A stretch of DNA of 64,000 bases from Rhabdophis nuchalis (GCA_039707465.1 CM077645.1:143531503-143595502); one strand, 5' to 3'. Counted from the first letter of the stretch, positions 21,655 through 33,757 are shown. Notes: generated from the letters alone by a model not told the origin. A program made the numbers and translations.

Positions 21655-22960
21655 AATCCTTTTTTTAAAATAATATCTTTATTAAATTTCAAAGTCAAAC
21701 ATTAAAATACAAACTAATATAAATGGGAAAAGGAATAGCAAAACGAATTAAAAGTGACAGAAAAACCCACTACAAACATACTTGCAACAAAGATGGCATC
21801 CAACTTTCTTTAAATCTGGAGATAATAACAGTTCAACTACCTCTGTCTAAATTTAATCTAATAATACCAATATCTTAGAATATTAGTAATCCACTTCTAA
21901 AACATCAACAGTCAGAAAATATTCTTCTTAATTTTACTATATTAAAATTTAATATAAATTTAATTGTAAAATTTAAAAATGAATATGCTATTATTGTCAA
22001 ATAAATTATTGGACAATAAATTGTGAAATGTGTGAGCAATCATATATTTTAAAAATCTAAAATATTTCTCTAACCCAATCAAATCAACTCTAATCCTGAA
22101 ATCCTACAGTCAAAAATTGATTTTTCTCCTTGACTTGTAAGAAATTTAAGTCTCCAAGTCATTAAAAAAAAAACCTTACCGTATTTTTGGAGTATAAGAC
22201 GCACCGGTGTATAAGACACACCAAGATTCTGAAGCGATAGGAAAAAACTTTTTGTCCTCCCGGGCCCGTAGGAGCACTTTGCAGACTTCAGCAGCACTGG
22301 GGGAAGGCAAAAACGCCCCCATTTTTTAGAAGAACTGGCTATTTATCCCAAAAACAGGGGCATTCCCCAGCCCTGCTGAAGCCTGCGGAGTGCTTCTGGG
22401 GGCTGGGGGAAGGCAAAAATGCTTCCATTTTAGCAAAAAACGGCCCGTTTTTCACCCCTTTTTCACAAAAATGGGATGTGGGGGTGGGGCTTGAGGAGGC
22501 CAAAAATGGCTGTATTCGGTGTATGTTGCACCAACATTTCCATGCTCTTTTAGGAGGGAGGGAGGGCATTTTATACTCTGAAAAATATGGTAGTCAAATC
22601 ATTGTCTCTAAGCAAAACAGTCAGTTTCGCCTTGTTGGTTACCTCCATTAATTTCAAAATCTATTCTTCCACTGTGGGTATATCTTTCCATCTTCGGCAT
22701 GCAGCGACCTTGCTGCCAATGACATATATAAAAACAAGGTCCCGTGTTTTCTTTCCAACTGCTTATCTGTCATCCCTAAAAGAAAATCTTCAGGTTTCAA
22801 TTTTACATCTATTTTCAAAATTTTCTGAATCCACATAAATATTTGATTTCAAATTTTCTTAGCTTTCCTACATGTCCACCAAAGATGATAAAACATTATT
22901 TTCTAAATTCTAGTCCTGGTAGAATATTTATTTTATTGCATTTAACCAGTGTGGTTCATC
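21655..22960 (-). mobile_element. older L1 LINE 3' fragment interrupted by a MITE
   Basis: Reverse orientation. The left end has a T-rich run and tttattaaatttc typical of an L1 3' tail. 22600-22880 encodes on the - strand an L1 ORF2 C-terminal-like peptide, including CWWTCRK upstream of the IQKILKIDVKLKPE stretch, followed by LERKHGTL. Stops and shifts make it a relic. A mariner-like MITE sits inside. Confidence 0.6.
22179..22590. mobile_element. mariner-like MITE inside the L1 relic
   Basis: Inverted ends ccgtatttttggagtataag and a mirrored end ...tatactctgaaaaatatgg are flanked by TA. Its ends resemble, at a distance, those of the element at 42454-42942. Confidence 0.75.
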
Positions 22961-23109
22961 AGAACTGTACCTAGCTTTTGAACAGGAATTTACCAAAATC
23001 CATGCCATTATTTTTTCATTAACAGAATGGAAAGAACTAAAGTTTCCAAAACATTTAAATGACAGAATGAAACAGATCTCTCCGATACCAGGTATGGATC
23101 AGCTTAGAG

Positions 23110-23427
23110 CAGGGGTGTCAAACTCAAGCCCACAGGCCAAATCCGGCCCATAGGGTGCTTAAATCTGGCCCGCAGAACTGGCCTGGAAATATCAAGGGAC
23201 CAGCCCACAATGCCTCTTCCAGCCAAAATGCTGCAGGAGGCCCTTCAGGCTGAAAATGGGCCATGTGGGCACCTCACAGGGCCTCCGCACACCCCATTTT
23301 GGCCAGCAGGGTCCTGCAGGAAGCATCTGTCCTTTCTCCTCCCCATTCACTGCCCCTCCTTGCCAGCTCTCAGAGGAAAATTACAATGGGGATCCGGCCC
23401 TTGAAGAAATCCAGTTTGACACCTCTG
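23110..23427. mobile_element. hAT-like MITE, gggtgtcaaac family, copy 1
   Basis: Ends caggggtgtcaaactc and gtttgacacctctg are inverted repeats. Flanks gcttagag and gcttagac match at 7 of 8. The interior has aaatccggcccatagggtgc, shared by the copies at 28648, 34557 and 55399. Confidence 0.85.
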
Positions 23428-23577
23428 GCTTAGACAGTTCCACAGTATAGATTGAAATTGAAATTCAATTGGACTGCTTTTTTTTTTAATGATATTGATA
23501 AGTAGGAGGAAAAGGTTCATTTCCATTGCAAAGATTGCTTTATGATTTGTCTTCTATTTCTTCCTCTCTTTTTCCAG

Positions 23578-23831
23578 CCACTGAGCTTTGAGACCAAGAA
23601 AACTTACACTTTAAAAGTAGAAGGTGCCAATCCACACCTTGAAATGCGTTTCTTGAATCTAGGTCCATTCCGGGACACGACAACTGTGCATATCAGTGTG
23701 GAAGATGTTGATGAACCACCAGTTTTTGAGCCTAGTTTTTATTTTGTGGAAGTGCCTGAAGATGTGGACATTGGGACCACCATACAAATGATAAACGCCA
23801 AGGACCCTGATGTGATCAACAATTCAATCAG
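23578..23831 (+). CDS. CDH20: CDH20 exon (EC3 end, EC3-EC4 linker, EC4 start)
   Basis: This 254-bp exon starts after tttttccag with Pro-Leu-Ser-Phe-Glu and encodes the end of EC3, the linker motif DVDEPPVFEP, and the start of EC4 with the calcium motif AKDPD. It ends two bases into an Arg codon that is completed by the next exon. The donor is CAG followed by gttttatt, which matches the consensus only at GT and is the weakest donor in the visible gene. The homologous human exon has the same length as far as I know the family. Skipping would shift the frame. Confidence 0.92.
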
Positions 23832-26819
23832 GTTTTATTTATTTTTTTCCTTAATCATTCTAATTGTCCATTTTATGAACTCCTTGGATTCACATTTTGC
23901 TTGATTAATAGGTGTTCACAATGCCAAATGGAATACAATATCGAATTGTATATTCTGCTATTGCTTGGGAAAACGTAGTTTGTGCAATCAGTATTCTAGC
24001 TGATTGCATAGTTTGTGCTATCCATCTCTTGTCATGTCTTTTCAAGGCAAGCATAGTATATGGCTCACCATGTTATCCCAAAAGATATACTCCTAAAAAT
24101 ATACAAATCCCTAGAAAAGGGAAGAGTGAGCAATTAGGGAAAAAAAATCTTATTTCAATGTTAACAAATGGTTTTTAGGAAATGGGTAATCAATGTTTTC
24201 TGAAAAAGGCATTTTTACAAATAAAAAAAACCCCAGTATTTTCTTATTTGGCAGGTATATTATGTCATTTTAAATACTCTTTTGTAGCTGATTATGTTAA
24301 AATGTTATATGCTATTTATTAACAAACTAGGGATTATATATAAATTTAATAGAGGAAACTTCTATATATAATTTGATGCATGGTTACTTCCAGGCAATCT
24401 GATATCCATCCATAACAGGATCTTTGTTATGTGGATATCAACAGTAAAGTTGAACATTCAGTTATCTACATGTCAACAGGGGAAGAGACCTTATCCAGGG
24501 AGATCATGCATTTTATAAAGCATGTTTGTATGTGTGTGTTAAGATAATAAATTCTAGACCTGGAATATATTATTATAAAAACTCCAGCAGATTCAAATGT
24601 TTCACTCCTCTTTCTTTTTGCTATCCTTTAATTAAAATATCAAATTTTAGAATTAAAAAGAGGGATATATTATGATTGTAGGAATTGTAGGGACTGCATT
24701 TGCAAGAGAAGATTAAAAACTGATCTTGAAGGATATTTACATGTGTAGATTTACACATGAAAAAAGATAATTTATCAACCCAGTCCCAAACCATTTAAGA
24801 CAGTAAAAACAATGAACTACATATTAAAGACAAACTGGCAGTGAAAGTAGAAAATAGATGTTACGTGATCCCAGTAGATGGGATTCTACATTTTACCAAC
24901 TCAGTTTTCTATATGTGTTTGTACAATTAAGTCTCAATTAATGTGGCTAATGAATCTCACAAAATGGTCATATTATTTGAATCCTGACTAATCAAAACAA
25001 TATTTTTGTGGAAAATGGGATAATTGGTTCCAGCTCAGTGGAAATAAATTAAAATCATACATTTTATATATCTATTAATAAAATCCTATATACCAGTAAA
25101 AAAAGGATAAAACTGTATCCAGAGTACTAGCTGATTCCTACATTCCGTTACAGCTCTTCAAAATTTGCCTCCTCTTTTTCCAACCTCCATTTTGCACAAA
25201 CAATAATTTGCATCTCAACTCTGCCTGTGCTAGCCTTACACTAACTGAATTTTGGTTCTTATTAACTAAGACCTGTTATCAACTTATAAATCACACTAAA
25301 ATGTATTTTGCACTATTTGAAATCACACTATTCATAACCTAGATTAGGTACACACTATAGATTTAGCACAAGATAAACTTTGGTCTAAATACTGAAACAT
25401 TCCATAATCAGACCTGTGAGATGAACAATGTTTCCTTCTTATGATTTATTGGAAAATACTCCACCAGAGATGGAGTGTAGGAGAAATATTCTGTTAAAAT
25501 AACTTTACAATAAGGTTGGAGCTATACTTCATGCCTGGAATACCTTGCAAGACTGTCAACAATCTTGCAAAGCTGAAATTTTCTTGTCTTGCCAAGAAAC
25601 TAGGAAGGGCTCTTTCTGAGATGTTTCCTATTGTCCTGTTCCTTCTGTGGATGCCACTTGTCTCACCATTGCTTAATTTGCTGCTCTTCCTTTTGTCTCC
25701 CAAGGTCATTCTCACATACCATTATACAAAGTCTGCTTGCAGATATCCTATGTTCTTATCTATTTAGCAGACTGAACCTACTTTAAATGCTGATAGGTAA
25801 AAATATTGAGCTCCAGACAAACTGAAATAAATAGCAGCAGCCTTAGAGGCAACACCATAACATTTTATATTGCTTCCTACATTCAAAGTAAATGATGTAC
25901 TTTGCAAAGTAATACCATGTGAAGTCAGGAAGTCAATTCAACTTAAATTCTGTAAAGGCAATGGGGCTAAGATGCTCATTCAGAACCATTTTTCACTGAG
26001 GTACCCTTCCTTAAAGAATCAGGGGGTGGGGGGGGGGAATGATGCCACACACAAAATGTTACTAATTCCAAAAAAAGTGTTTAGAAGACAAAGTGAGAAA
26101 GAAGTTTCTTGGATGAATAGTTTCCTGAAATTACTTTGTCCCCAACAGTGACAAGCTTTTCTTGATGACAGTCAGCTAAGCAGAGAATTAATTTGGAATT
26201 GTAAAGATCTTGGATACAGTCCAGCCAAAGTTAAAACTTGTTTAATTTCATTGGCACCCAATGGAATAAATATAAGAAATGTGTTCTCACTTTAAACTTT
26301 GGCTCAATTGTGCTCTTATATTTGAAACAGTAAACTAACATTCTAGTCAAAAAGTTGTGCTTATTACATATTACATCCTACAACTCTGCAATCCATTGAA
26401 ATTCCAAGAAATAACACTTAAAATCAAATATTCACAAATGTATATGGATTATTTTTAAAGGAGTTGCATTTTGCTGAAAATAAAATATAAATGCTACTGC
26501 ATTCTGTTTTCAGTTGTTTAAAAAAATATTTTACTATTGAAATGGTAAAAGCTATGCTTTTTCTGTTAAAAAGGGACATGATGCATTTAAAGAATTTCAT
26601 CAATTACCTTGCCTCGTTCTGGATGATCATTTATTTTGAATATTCACTTATATGAATGTTTGTTCAGGAGTAAATTCAATTTCATTGAGTGGGGTTTATT
26701 GGGGATGAGTTATCCTCTAATATAGCTTTTTAAATTTATGTTAATTTATTTTATTTATAGCTCATATTTATATTTATATAAGCTCTCTTTATTATTTTGT
26801 TAATAACCCTAATCCAATA
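23832..26819 (+). other. CDH20 intron, nothing recognised
   Basis: About 3 kb of AT-rich intron without identifiable elements. A G-run lies at 26023-26037. Confidence 0.5.
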
Positions 26820-27038
26820 CCCTGTTTCCCCAAAAATAAGACCTTCCCAGATAATAAACCCAATAGGGCTTTTGAGTGTATGCCCTAAAATAAGCCCTCC
26901 CCAAAAATATTGCAACACAGCAGCAGCCATGAGGTAACCACACTTGCTGTCCTGCACCTCAAAAATATTAAGACCTCTTCGAAAATAAAGCCAAGTGCTT
27001 ATTTCGAGGGTCAAAAGAAAATTTTTGGGGAAACACAG
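26820..27038. mobile_element. mariner-like MITE
   Basis: Ends ccctgtttccccaaaaataa and tttttggggaaacacag are flanked by TA. The interior has two degenerate repeats of aaataagacc-like units near both ends. Confidence 0.75.
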
Positions 27039-28325
27039 TAACTGACTAATACCTAATACTCCTCCCTCTTCCTATTTTTTCTATAACAACAACCCTATGA
27101 GGTGAGTTAGGCGTAACTAGCTCAAAGACACCCAGCTGGTTTTCATGCCTAAGGAAGAACTAGCATTCACAGTCTCCTGGTTTCTAGCAAGGTGCCTAAG
27201 CCAGGACATCAAAACGGATTTAGAAACTGATGGCAGATGGTTTCCCTTGGGATTGACATGGCATAATATGGAATTTCTTGTATCTGGGAATTTTAAAAAA
27301 TCCAATTCCTTGATTCTGTAATTACTATGCATCTTTTCAGGATTATGCAACAGCTTATTTTATGCGTCTTGATTCTGAAATATGCTCAGAGGAGTTTGTT
27401 AGGAAATGGACTTTCATGTTTTACATTTTTTTAATGAAAACTTAAATGGCCACTTTTTGAGTACCCTGTAGAATTTGGTTTTGGTATGAGCAGATGCACT
27501 GATGGCTATTTGTGCATAACTCTATGATTTTTAAACTGCAACCCTATGCAGACTCTTAATTGAAATTATGTCATACTAAAACTATCGGTGCTTAATTTGT
27601 AGAAACATTGTGGAATTGTATTGCATGAATAAGATTTCACTTTTACTGCCCTGAGTAAATTCATGAATATTTAGAAGCAAGGCCCACTGTGATTGGTGTG
27701 GTTATTTCATTAGCATGTTTGCATACTGTACTAAATAATGCTTTTTTTCCGCCCTAGACACAGTATGAATATTAACTGCTTTTCATGTCTCCAAAGGTCA
27801 ATTACCAAACAAAGAAAGATATCTAATTCTTCCTAATGTTACCAACTGCTAATTCTGCTCATCTTAATTGTTTTCCATTGTCCTAAATTCTTTAAAAGAG
27901 AGCAATGCCTTTTATTCTTTCTCAAAGAGAGTCTAAGAAATGTTCAATAATTTTATATTTCTTAATTTAATATGGATGTTAATTTTTTACCCTTTTTAAA
28001 ATTTAATATCTAGAATTAAACACTCTCCCTTGTATTTGTGCAACCAGCAAAGCACATACAGTATATGTCTCTCTTTGCTAAAGGAGATGAACAAGTGAAA
28101 TCTAAAGTGAGCTAGCATACTACTGCACAAGTCAATGTTAAAAGATTTTTCAGGGATTAGGTGATTGAGCCAGTAAACTACACATATAAATTAGCATCTG
28201 AACTGAATTACTGTTAAGTCCACAGAGCTAAAAAAAAAAAATAGTGATGAAACTAAATTACACCTCAATTTGTAATGGCAGGTTCTAACTACAACAATAT
28301 TTTTTTAAAATGTGAACTTCTACAG
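27039..28325 (+). other. CDH20 intron, nothing recognised
   Basis: AT-rich, with no exon or repeat that I can identify until the next exon. Confidence 0.5.
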
Positions 28326-28462
28326 ATACTCCATTGATCGAAGCAGTGATCCTGGACGCTTCTTTTATGTGGACATTATAACGGGTGCACTGATGACTGC
28401 AAGACCTCTGGATCGGGAAGACATTTCATGGCACAATATCAGTGTGCTAGGTGTGGAAATGA
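28326..28462 (+). CDS. CDH20: CDH20 exon (EC4, middle)
   Basis: This 137-bp exon follows an acceptor ending in tctacag and precedes a gtaagg donor. It reads YSIDRSSDPGRFF through the calcium motif LDRED to a Met codon, and ends one base into an Asn codon. It encodes central strands of EC4. It lies at the end of an intron of about 4.5 kb that is mostly free of recognisable repeats apart from one mariner-like MITE. Confidence 0.92.
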
Positions 28463-28564
28463 GTAAGGCAATAAAATTATTATTTATTTAACTTTATTGG
28501 CCACCCAACTCCAAAGGACTCTGCGATTGCATGTGTCTCTGTGTGTGTGTTTCTGTACAGCAAG

Positions 28565-29035
28565 GATATATCACTGTATATCACTGGAGGCTCTCAAGAA
28601 GAGAAATGGTATAGACTCTCCTGCTCAAGCAGGAGGTTGGACTAGATCAGGGGTGTCAAACCCAAGGCCCAGGGGCCATATCCCCAGGGGCCTGTGGGGT
28701 GCTTAGACCCGGGCGTGGGGCCATCCTGGAAACAGAAAAGGATCGGCCCAAAGCCACATGCAGCCCTCCCAAGCTCCATTTTCTCTGGCACAGAGTTGCA
28801 AGAGGCCATCGCAGCCAAAAACGGGAGCCTGTTTATGCTAGCAGAGCACTCAGGCTATATACTATAGATGGCCCCAACGTGAGTGACGTTGAGCTGGCTA
28901 CACTCACCCCCACTCTGCCCCCCCCCCCACCAAATCAAACCCAAACCTGATGTGGCCCTCAATGAAATCGAATTTGATACCCCTGGACTAGATGACTTCC
29001 AAAGTCCCTTCCAACTCTATGTTTTATGTTCTAAG
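28565..29035 (+). mobile_element. CR1 LINE 3' end, interrupted by a hAT-like MITE
   Basis: The CR1-like 3' end reads caagcaggaggttggactag and continues after the MITE as gacttccaaagtcccttcc and aactctatgttttatgttct. The two parts join at the MITE target site. Confidence 0.75.
28648..28985. mobile_element. hAT-like MITE, gggtgtcaaac family, copy 2
   Basis: Ends caggggtgtcaaaccc and tttgatacccctg, with perfect 8-bp target duplications gactagat at 28640-28647 and 28986-28993. It lies within the CR1 3' end. Confidence 0.9.
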
Positions 29036-29881
29036 GTTATACAACTCTTTAACTTTCTGGAGTGAAATCAAATATTTTTATGCTCATAGTAGAAGAAAGA
29101 AAAGAAACAAAGAAAAATAGAATCTGTTCCCTTTTGCCTTTCTAATTTCTAATGAAGGCTCCAATGTACATATATTAGCTAAAACATAACACCAACAAGT
29201 TTGAACAGGACCATATTTGAGCCATGTCTCTGTGATACAGCTTTGATCTTCTTCACAGCTATTCAGTAACACAGTCATCCTTATCTGTTCCATTATTAAA
29301 GTAGCAGCGCTTCAATTTTGTTTTCTTCCCTAATTCTAAACATTGTCCAAGGGCAATGTCAAGATATAGAAAATCTGTTAGGCTTTGCCACACATTATCC
29401 TAGAGAAAACTCACTCGCAATGATACAACTGGGAAAGTAGCAGTGCCGGCAGAAGAGGGATCAACAAAGGAGACATTGCAGATTATACCAAGCAGGAATG
29501 CATAGTATTTCCATTCAGCAGTGATGAAAGCCAAGCTTCAGATTTCTATCTGCCAACTCCTGTTCTCTATCCTCTGGAGTGTCCTTCCCTCTCTACAGCA
29601 CAGTGAAAGATATATTTAAGCTAATCTTAACTACAGTTAACCTGGGTTCCATTTGATCAGGATTTAAAACCAGTCTCCCAATTCCATCTTTTGATCATTC
29701 AACTGCAATTAAGAAGCCAGTGCATATTTATAAAACCCATGTTTGAATATGCAAATAATGAAGTTAGAATTTAATCTGTATACCCCCGGGAGCAGGTTAC
29801 CCAAATAATTAACTTTCAAGGGAATTATGGTCTAAGGGAGATTTTGACATTTGCCTGAAATACAGTTCAGATAAGAGCTAC
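29036..29881 (+). other. CDH20 intron, nothing recognised
   Basis: No identifiable element. Confidence 0.4.
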
Positions 29882-29889
29882 CTATACAT

Positions 29890-30633
29890 CAGGGGTGGGT
29901 TCTAGCTGGCATTACTGCTGGTTTTCTTGTGGGCATGTTTTACATGTGCACATACTTGCATGCGCACATGCACAGTTCAATAGAAATTGTTCTGCACATG
30001 TGCAGAACTCAAAAACTGCGAGACCGCATCCTACCCCATACATCCCTTCGGCCGATTCGCTCCCACAGAGAGGGACTTCTCTGGGTGCCGTCCACCAGGC
30101 AATGCCAGCGGGCGACGCCCAGGGGAAGGGCCTTCTCTGTGGTGGGCCCAACCCTCTGGAACGACCTACCCCCCGACCTTAGAACAACCACGGACCTCCG
30201 CACCTTCCGCCAGAAATTAAAGACAGTCTTGTTTCATCAGGCCGGTTTTGCCTAGCTATTTACCTAGCCTACAGCCTGTACCATAAATTGTTTTAATTGG
30301 GTCTTAGAGGGGGTTATGTTTTAATATTTTTAAATTTTTAGCACAGGGATAATTTATTCAATTTGGTTTTAATTATTTATATTTGTGATATTATGTGTTT
30401 TAATTTCCTTTGCACCACCCTGGGTCCCTTTGGGGAGAGGGTGCGGTTATATAAATCCAACAAATAAATAAATAAATAAATAAATAAAAACAAGTTGACG
30501 GTGGTGACTGCGGTGACTGGGGAACTGGTTTGGAGGCGTGGCCAGCCTAGGTCACTGCCGGTTCTGCAACCCAACCCAGCAAGCCACTACCGATTCGGCT
30601 GAACCGGGCCAAACCAGTAGGAACCCTCCACTG
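29890..30633. mobile_element. hAT-like MITE with an L2 fragment inserted in it
   Basis: Ends caggggtgggttcta and taggaaccctccactg are inverted. Perfect 8-bp target duplications ctatacat lie at 29882-29889 and 30634-30641. The element's own sequence is 29890 to about 30012 plus about 30485-30633. Confidence 0.85.
30013..30484 (+). mobile_element. L2-clade LINE, 3' fragment
   Basis: Encodes RPIRSHREGLLWVPSTRQCQ and PTLWNDLPPDLRTTTDLR, the C-terminal L2 ORF motif, then the caccaccctgggtcccttt block and an AAAT-repeat tail (30459-30488). Confidence 0.88.
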
Positions 30634-30959
30634 CTATACATATTCTTAAGAATTATTAGTTGTAGAACAGGGGCTCTGAGTATTGCAGAGTTTATCAGAC
30701 TAGGAAAAAAAAACAATATCAAAGATTAGCTGACTCAGGGAATTGCTAATAAATTCAATCTCAGATTGAAAAATTATTTGAGCAAGAAATTGTTTGTTTT
30801 AATTGTCCTATGAAATGCTTTAAAAAGGAAATTTTAAACCAAACATAAACCAAATTTGGGACAGGAAAAAGCTACTTGCTAGCATTTCAGGTACTTTTTG
30901 GTTCATTTCTGCTTTAGAATTAGAGCAATATTTCTGAAAACATTTCCCTCATGAGTGGA

Positions 30960-31435
30960 ATTGGGTATCAAATTGAGATCGCCTTCTGCCACCGAGAGCC
31001 TCCCATCGGCCAGTACGCTCCCATAGAGAGGGTCTCCTCATGGTGCTGTCAGCTAGACAATGTCGACTGGCGACACCCAGGGGGAGAGCCTTCTCCGTGG
31101 GACCACCGGTCCTCTGGAACGAATTGCCCCCGGAATTAAGACCTATCCCTGACTTACGCACCTTCTGCCGTGCTCTCAAAACCTTTTTTTTTTCAACAAG
31201 CCGGGCTGGCATAAAAATGATTTTAAAATTACAAATTTTTATTAATTTTAATCAGGGTTGGTTGGGTTTTTTCATTATTAAGCCAAATTTTTTAATATCT
31301 CTTTTAAAAACTTTTTAAACTTTTATAGATTTGTTTTACTCTGGCTGTACACCACCCTCAGTCCTTCAGGAGTAGGGTGGTATAAAAAAAACAATTAAAC
31401 CTAAACCTAAACCTAAACCAAATCAAATCACCACA
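30960..31435 (+). mobile_element. L2-clade LINE, 3' fragment
   Basis: Encodes a diverged L2 ORF end (LSARQCRLATPRGRAFSV, then VLWNELPPELRP) followed by accaccctcagtccttcagg and an A-rich tail with aaacct repeats. It differs enough from the other copies to be an older insertion. Confidence 0.8.
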
Positions 31436-32382
31436 TTAAAACAACTTACTCCAAGCTTAGTTCTCATTTTGCTATATCGTGGAATAGCAAAATGTGGAAT
31501 TCACTGTCAAACTTGATATCACTATGCTATGAATTGTACAATTGTTCCCTAGCATACTACTAGTGATTTAACAGCTGATACCATCCTCAGTGGACACAGA
31601 AAATGTCATTAAAATATGGATGCTTTAGTTCCTGCTGATTTATTGGCTACTTAAACATCCCATGAGATACTATCACATTTTGAAAAGGAAAATTATTATA
31701 TGATCTTATTACATCACATGGTGAGGGGAGGGGAAAAAATCCCACTGTTGAGATACTTAGGTTGTTAAAACTCTGTGGTATTACCTTTTTGTTTACAAAA
31801 AACTGATAAGTTTCTGATCAGCAAGGATTATGTTGAAGTATCCCATTTAGATATTAACACCTTCACGTGGAAAATATATAGTAAACTATTTTCATTTGTA
31901 CAATTCAAGAAAAATATTTAAACTATTTTGACATCAAATTAGTGCCCTACATAGAAGTAATAGGTTTGAAAAGTTGCAATTCTTTTAATTTATGATGATG
32001 ATGATTGGTTGCACAGTCAGCTAGATATTTAGACTTGGCTTTCTTTATCCACCTATTGAGTCCTTCCCAAGGACCTTTCATTAATATTGTTAATGTATTG
32101 GTCACCCAACTCCAGTTATTCTGTTTGTGTAACTTTTCCAAATAGCGCATGCTTTCTTGAATACTACATTCCAAAATACAAGTTTCTTTGGGCATATTTG
32201 TGAATGAAACCTGATGAGTATTAGGAATGGTTCATTCCTACTAATTTGTGTTATGTAAAATCCTTGTTGATAAATCCTACTACTTGCTCCCATTGTGTGT
32301 AGGACTGCCACTACCCTGCACAGTCCTATTATCACAAGGGCAAATCACAGACTGCCCAACATATATAAAGTTATATTAAAGG
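31436..32382. other. intron with an unidentified coding relic on the - strand (31947-32335)
   Basis: Two overlapping - strand frames (31947-32195 and 32102-32335) give protein-like composition, including NNWSWVTNTLTILMKGPWEG and AKSKYLADCATNHHHHKLKE. I do not recognise the family. It may be a fragment of a decayed transposon ORF. Confidence 0.3.
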
Positions 32383-32716
32383 TAAAGGTTCCCCTTGCAC
32401 ATATGTGCTAGTCGTTCCCAACTCTAGGGGACGGTGCTCAACTTCATTTCAAAGCCGAAGAGCCAGTGCTGTCTGAAGATGTCTCCGTGGTCATGTGGCC
32501 AGTATGACTAAATGCCAAAGGTACACAGAACACTGTTACCTTCCCACTATTTTTTACTTGCATTTTTACATGCTTTCGAACTGCTAAGTTGACAGAAGCT
32601 CTGACAAGTACCGAGAGCTTACTCCGTTATGCGGCGCTAGGGATTCAAACCGCTGAACTGCCAACCTTTCTGATTGACAAGCTCAGCATCTTAGCCACTG
32701 AGACACCATGTCCCTA
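32383..32716 (-). mobile_element. tRNA-derived SINE (second family), reverse orientation
   Basis: On the - strand it starts gggacatggtgtctcagtgg (tRNA-like head), includes a box-B-like ggtttgaatccct, and ends with gcaaggggaacctttacctt. The same family recurs, 5'-truncated, at 57380-57640. Confidence 0.8.
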
Positions 32717-33029
32717 AAGTTATATTAGTTTTAGAATGAAATGTTTTTTTTAAAAAAAGTTTATCTAAAAATATTTGAAATACCCTAATTGCAGTCTAAT
32801 CACTGTTTAATAATTAACAAAATTAAGTTACGGGGCTCAACATAAGTCATACAGACAGAGGTATGTTTAGCTATTTCACAATCCAAGAAGCAAATATAAT
32901 GCACAATTTATATGAAAAACAGTTTAAAATGTTTTTATAACTATAGCTACATATCTAGTACGTAGATATAGATAAAATTATAAGTTGAAAAGTATATGTC
33001 TTTATTTGTCAAATTTAGATATGTCGCTG

Positions 33030-33310
33030 ATTCTGGACAGTTTACAATCAAAAACTATAAACCCAAAGAAATAGGATTAAAAACAGGGTTAAAAACAGAA
33101 TTAAGAACAAGTTCAGATACAAGATAAAAGGCAGAGAGAGCACCCTCAAGCCACTAAGCTATTCAAAGGTTGCATGCTGTTCTTCATGCCAGTTGGCAGA
33201 CCCAGGTCTCCAAACTCTTCTAGAATACAGAAGAGTGGAGGTGTTCTTCACCTCTGGGAGCAACATGTTGCGTAGATCAGGGGCAACGACAGAAAAGGCT
33301 ATCTTAAACA
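33030..33310 (-). mobile_element. probable L2/CR1-like LINE 3' fragment, diverged
   Basis: The stretch with gttcttcacctctgggagca and gcaacgacagaaaaggct matches in character the reversed 3' ORF end of CR1/L2 elements. Ends are unclear. Confidence 0.4.
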
Positions 33311-33359
33311 CCACAAATCAAAAGTCTTAATAAGTAAAATACTATCTATTAAATCTGGG

Positions 33360-33668
33360 TTGATCTCAGCCTAGAGAAGATCAACCCTGACTGCTCTTTA
33401 GAAGGCCAGATTCTGAAGATGAAACTCAAATATGTTGGCCACCTAATGAGAAGGAAGAACTCACTGGAGAAGAGCCTGATGTTGGGAAAGATTGAGGGGA
33501 AAAGAAGAAAGGGGCGACAGAGAATGAGGTGACTGGATGGAGTCACCAAAACAGTACCTGTGAGCTTAAATGGACTCCCGAGGATGGTGGAAGACAGGAA
33601 GGCCTGGAGGAACATTGTCCATGGGGTCGCAATGGGTCAGACACAACTTCGCAATGAACAACAACAAC
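33360..33668 (+). mobile_element. Bov-B (RTE) LINE 3' end
   Basis: The sequence ttggccacctaatgagaagg, gggaaagattgagggg, ggcgacagagaatgagg and catggggtcgcaatgggtca is the diagnostic 3' end of Bov-B, ending in the ACA-repeat tail. A 9-bp target duplication aaatctggg lies at 33351-33359 and 33669-33677. It ends 90 bp upstream of the next CDH20 exon. It is a dead 5'-truncated copy of the LINE known for horizontal transfer between squamates and ruminants. Confidence 0.93.
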
Positions 33669-33757
33669 AAATCTGGGCAGTGTATTCTCCAGAGATCTTT
33701 CATGCAATTCAGGATTAATTTATGCTCTGATATTAAGACACTCTTCTCTCCTTTCAG

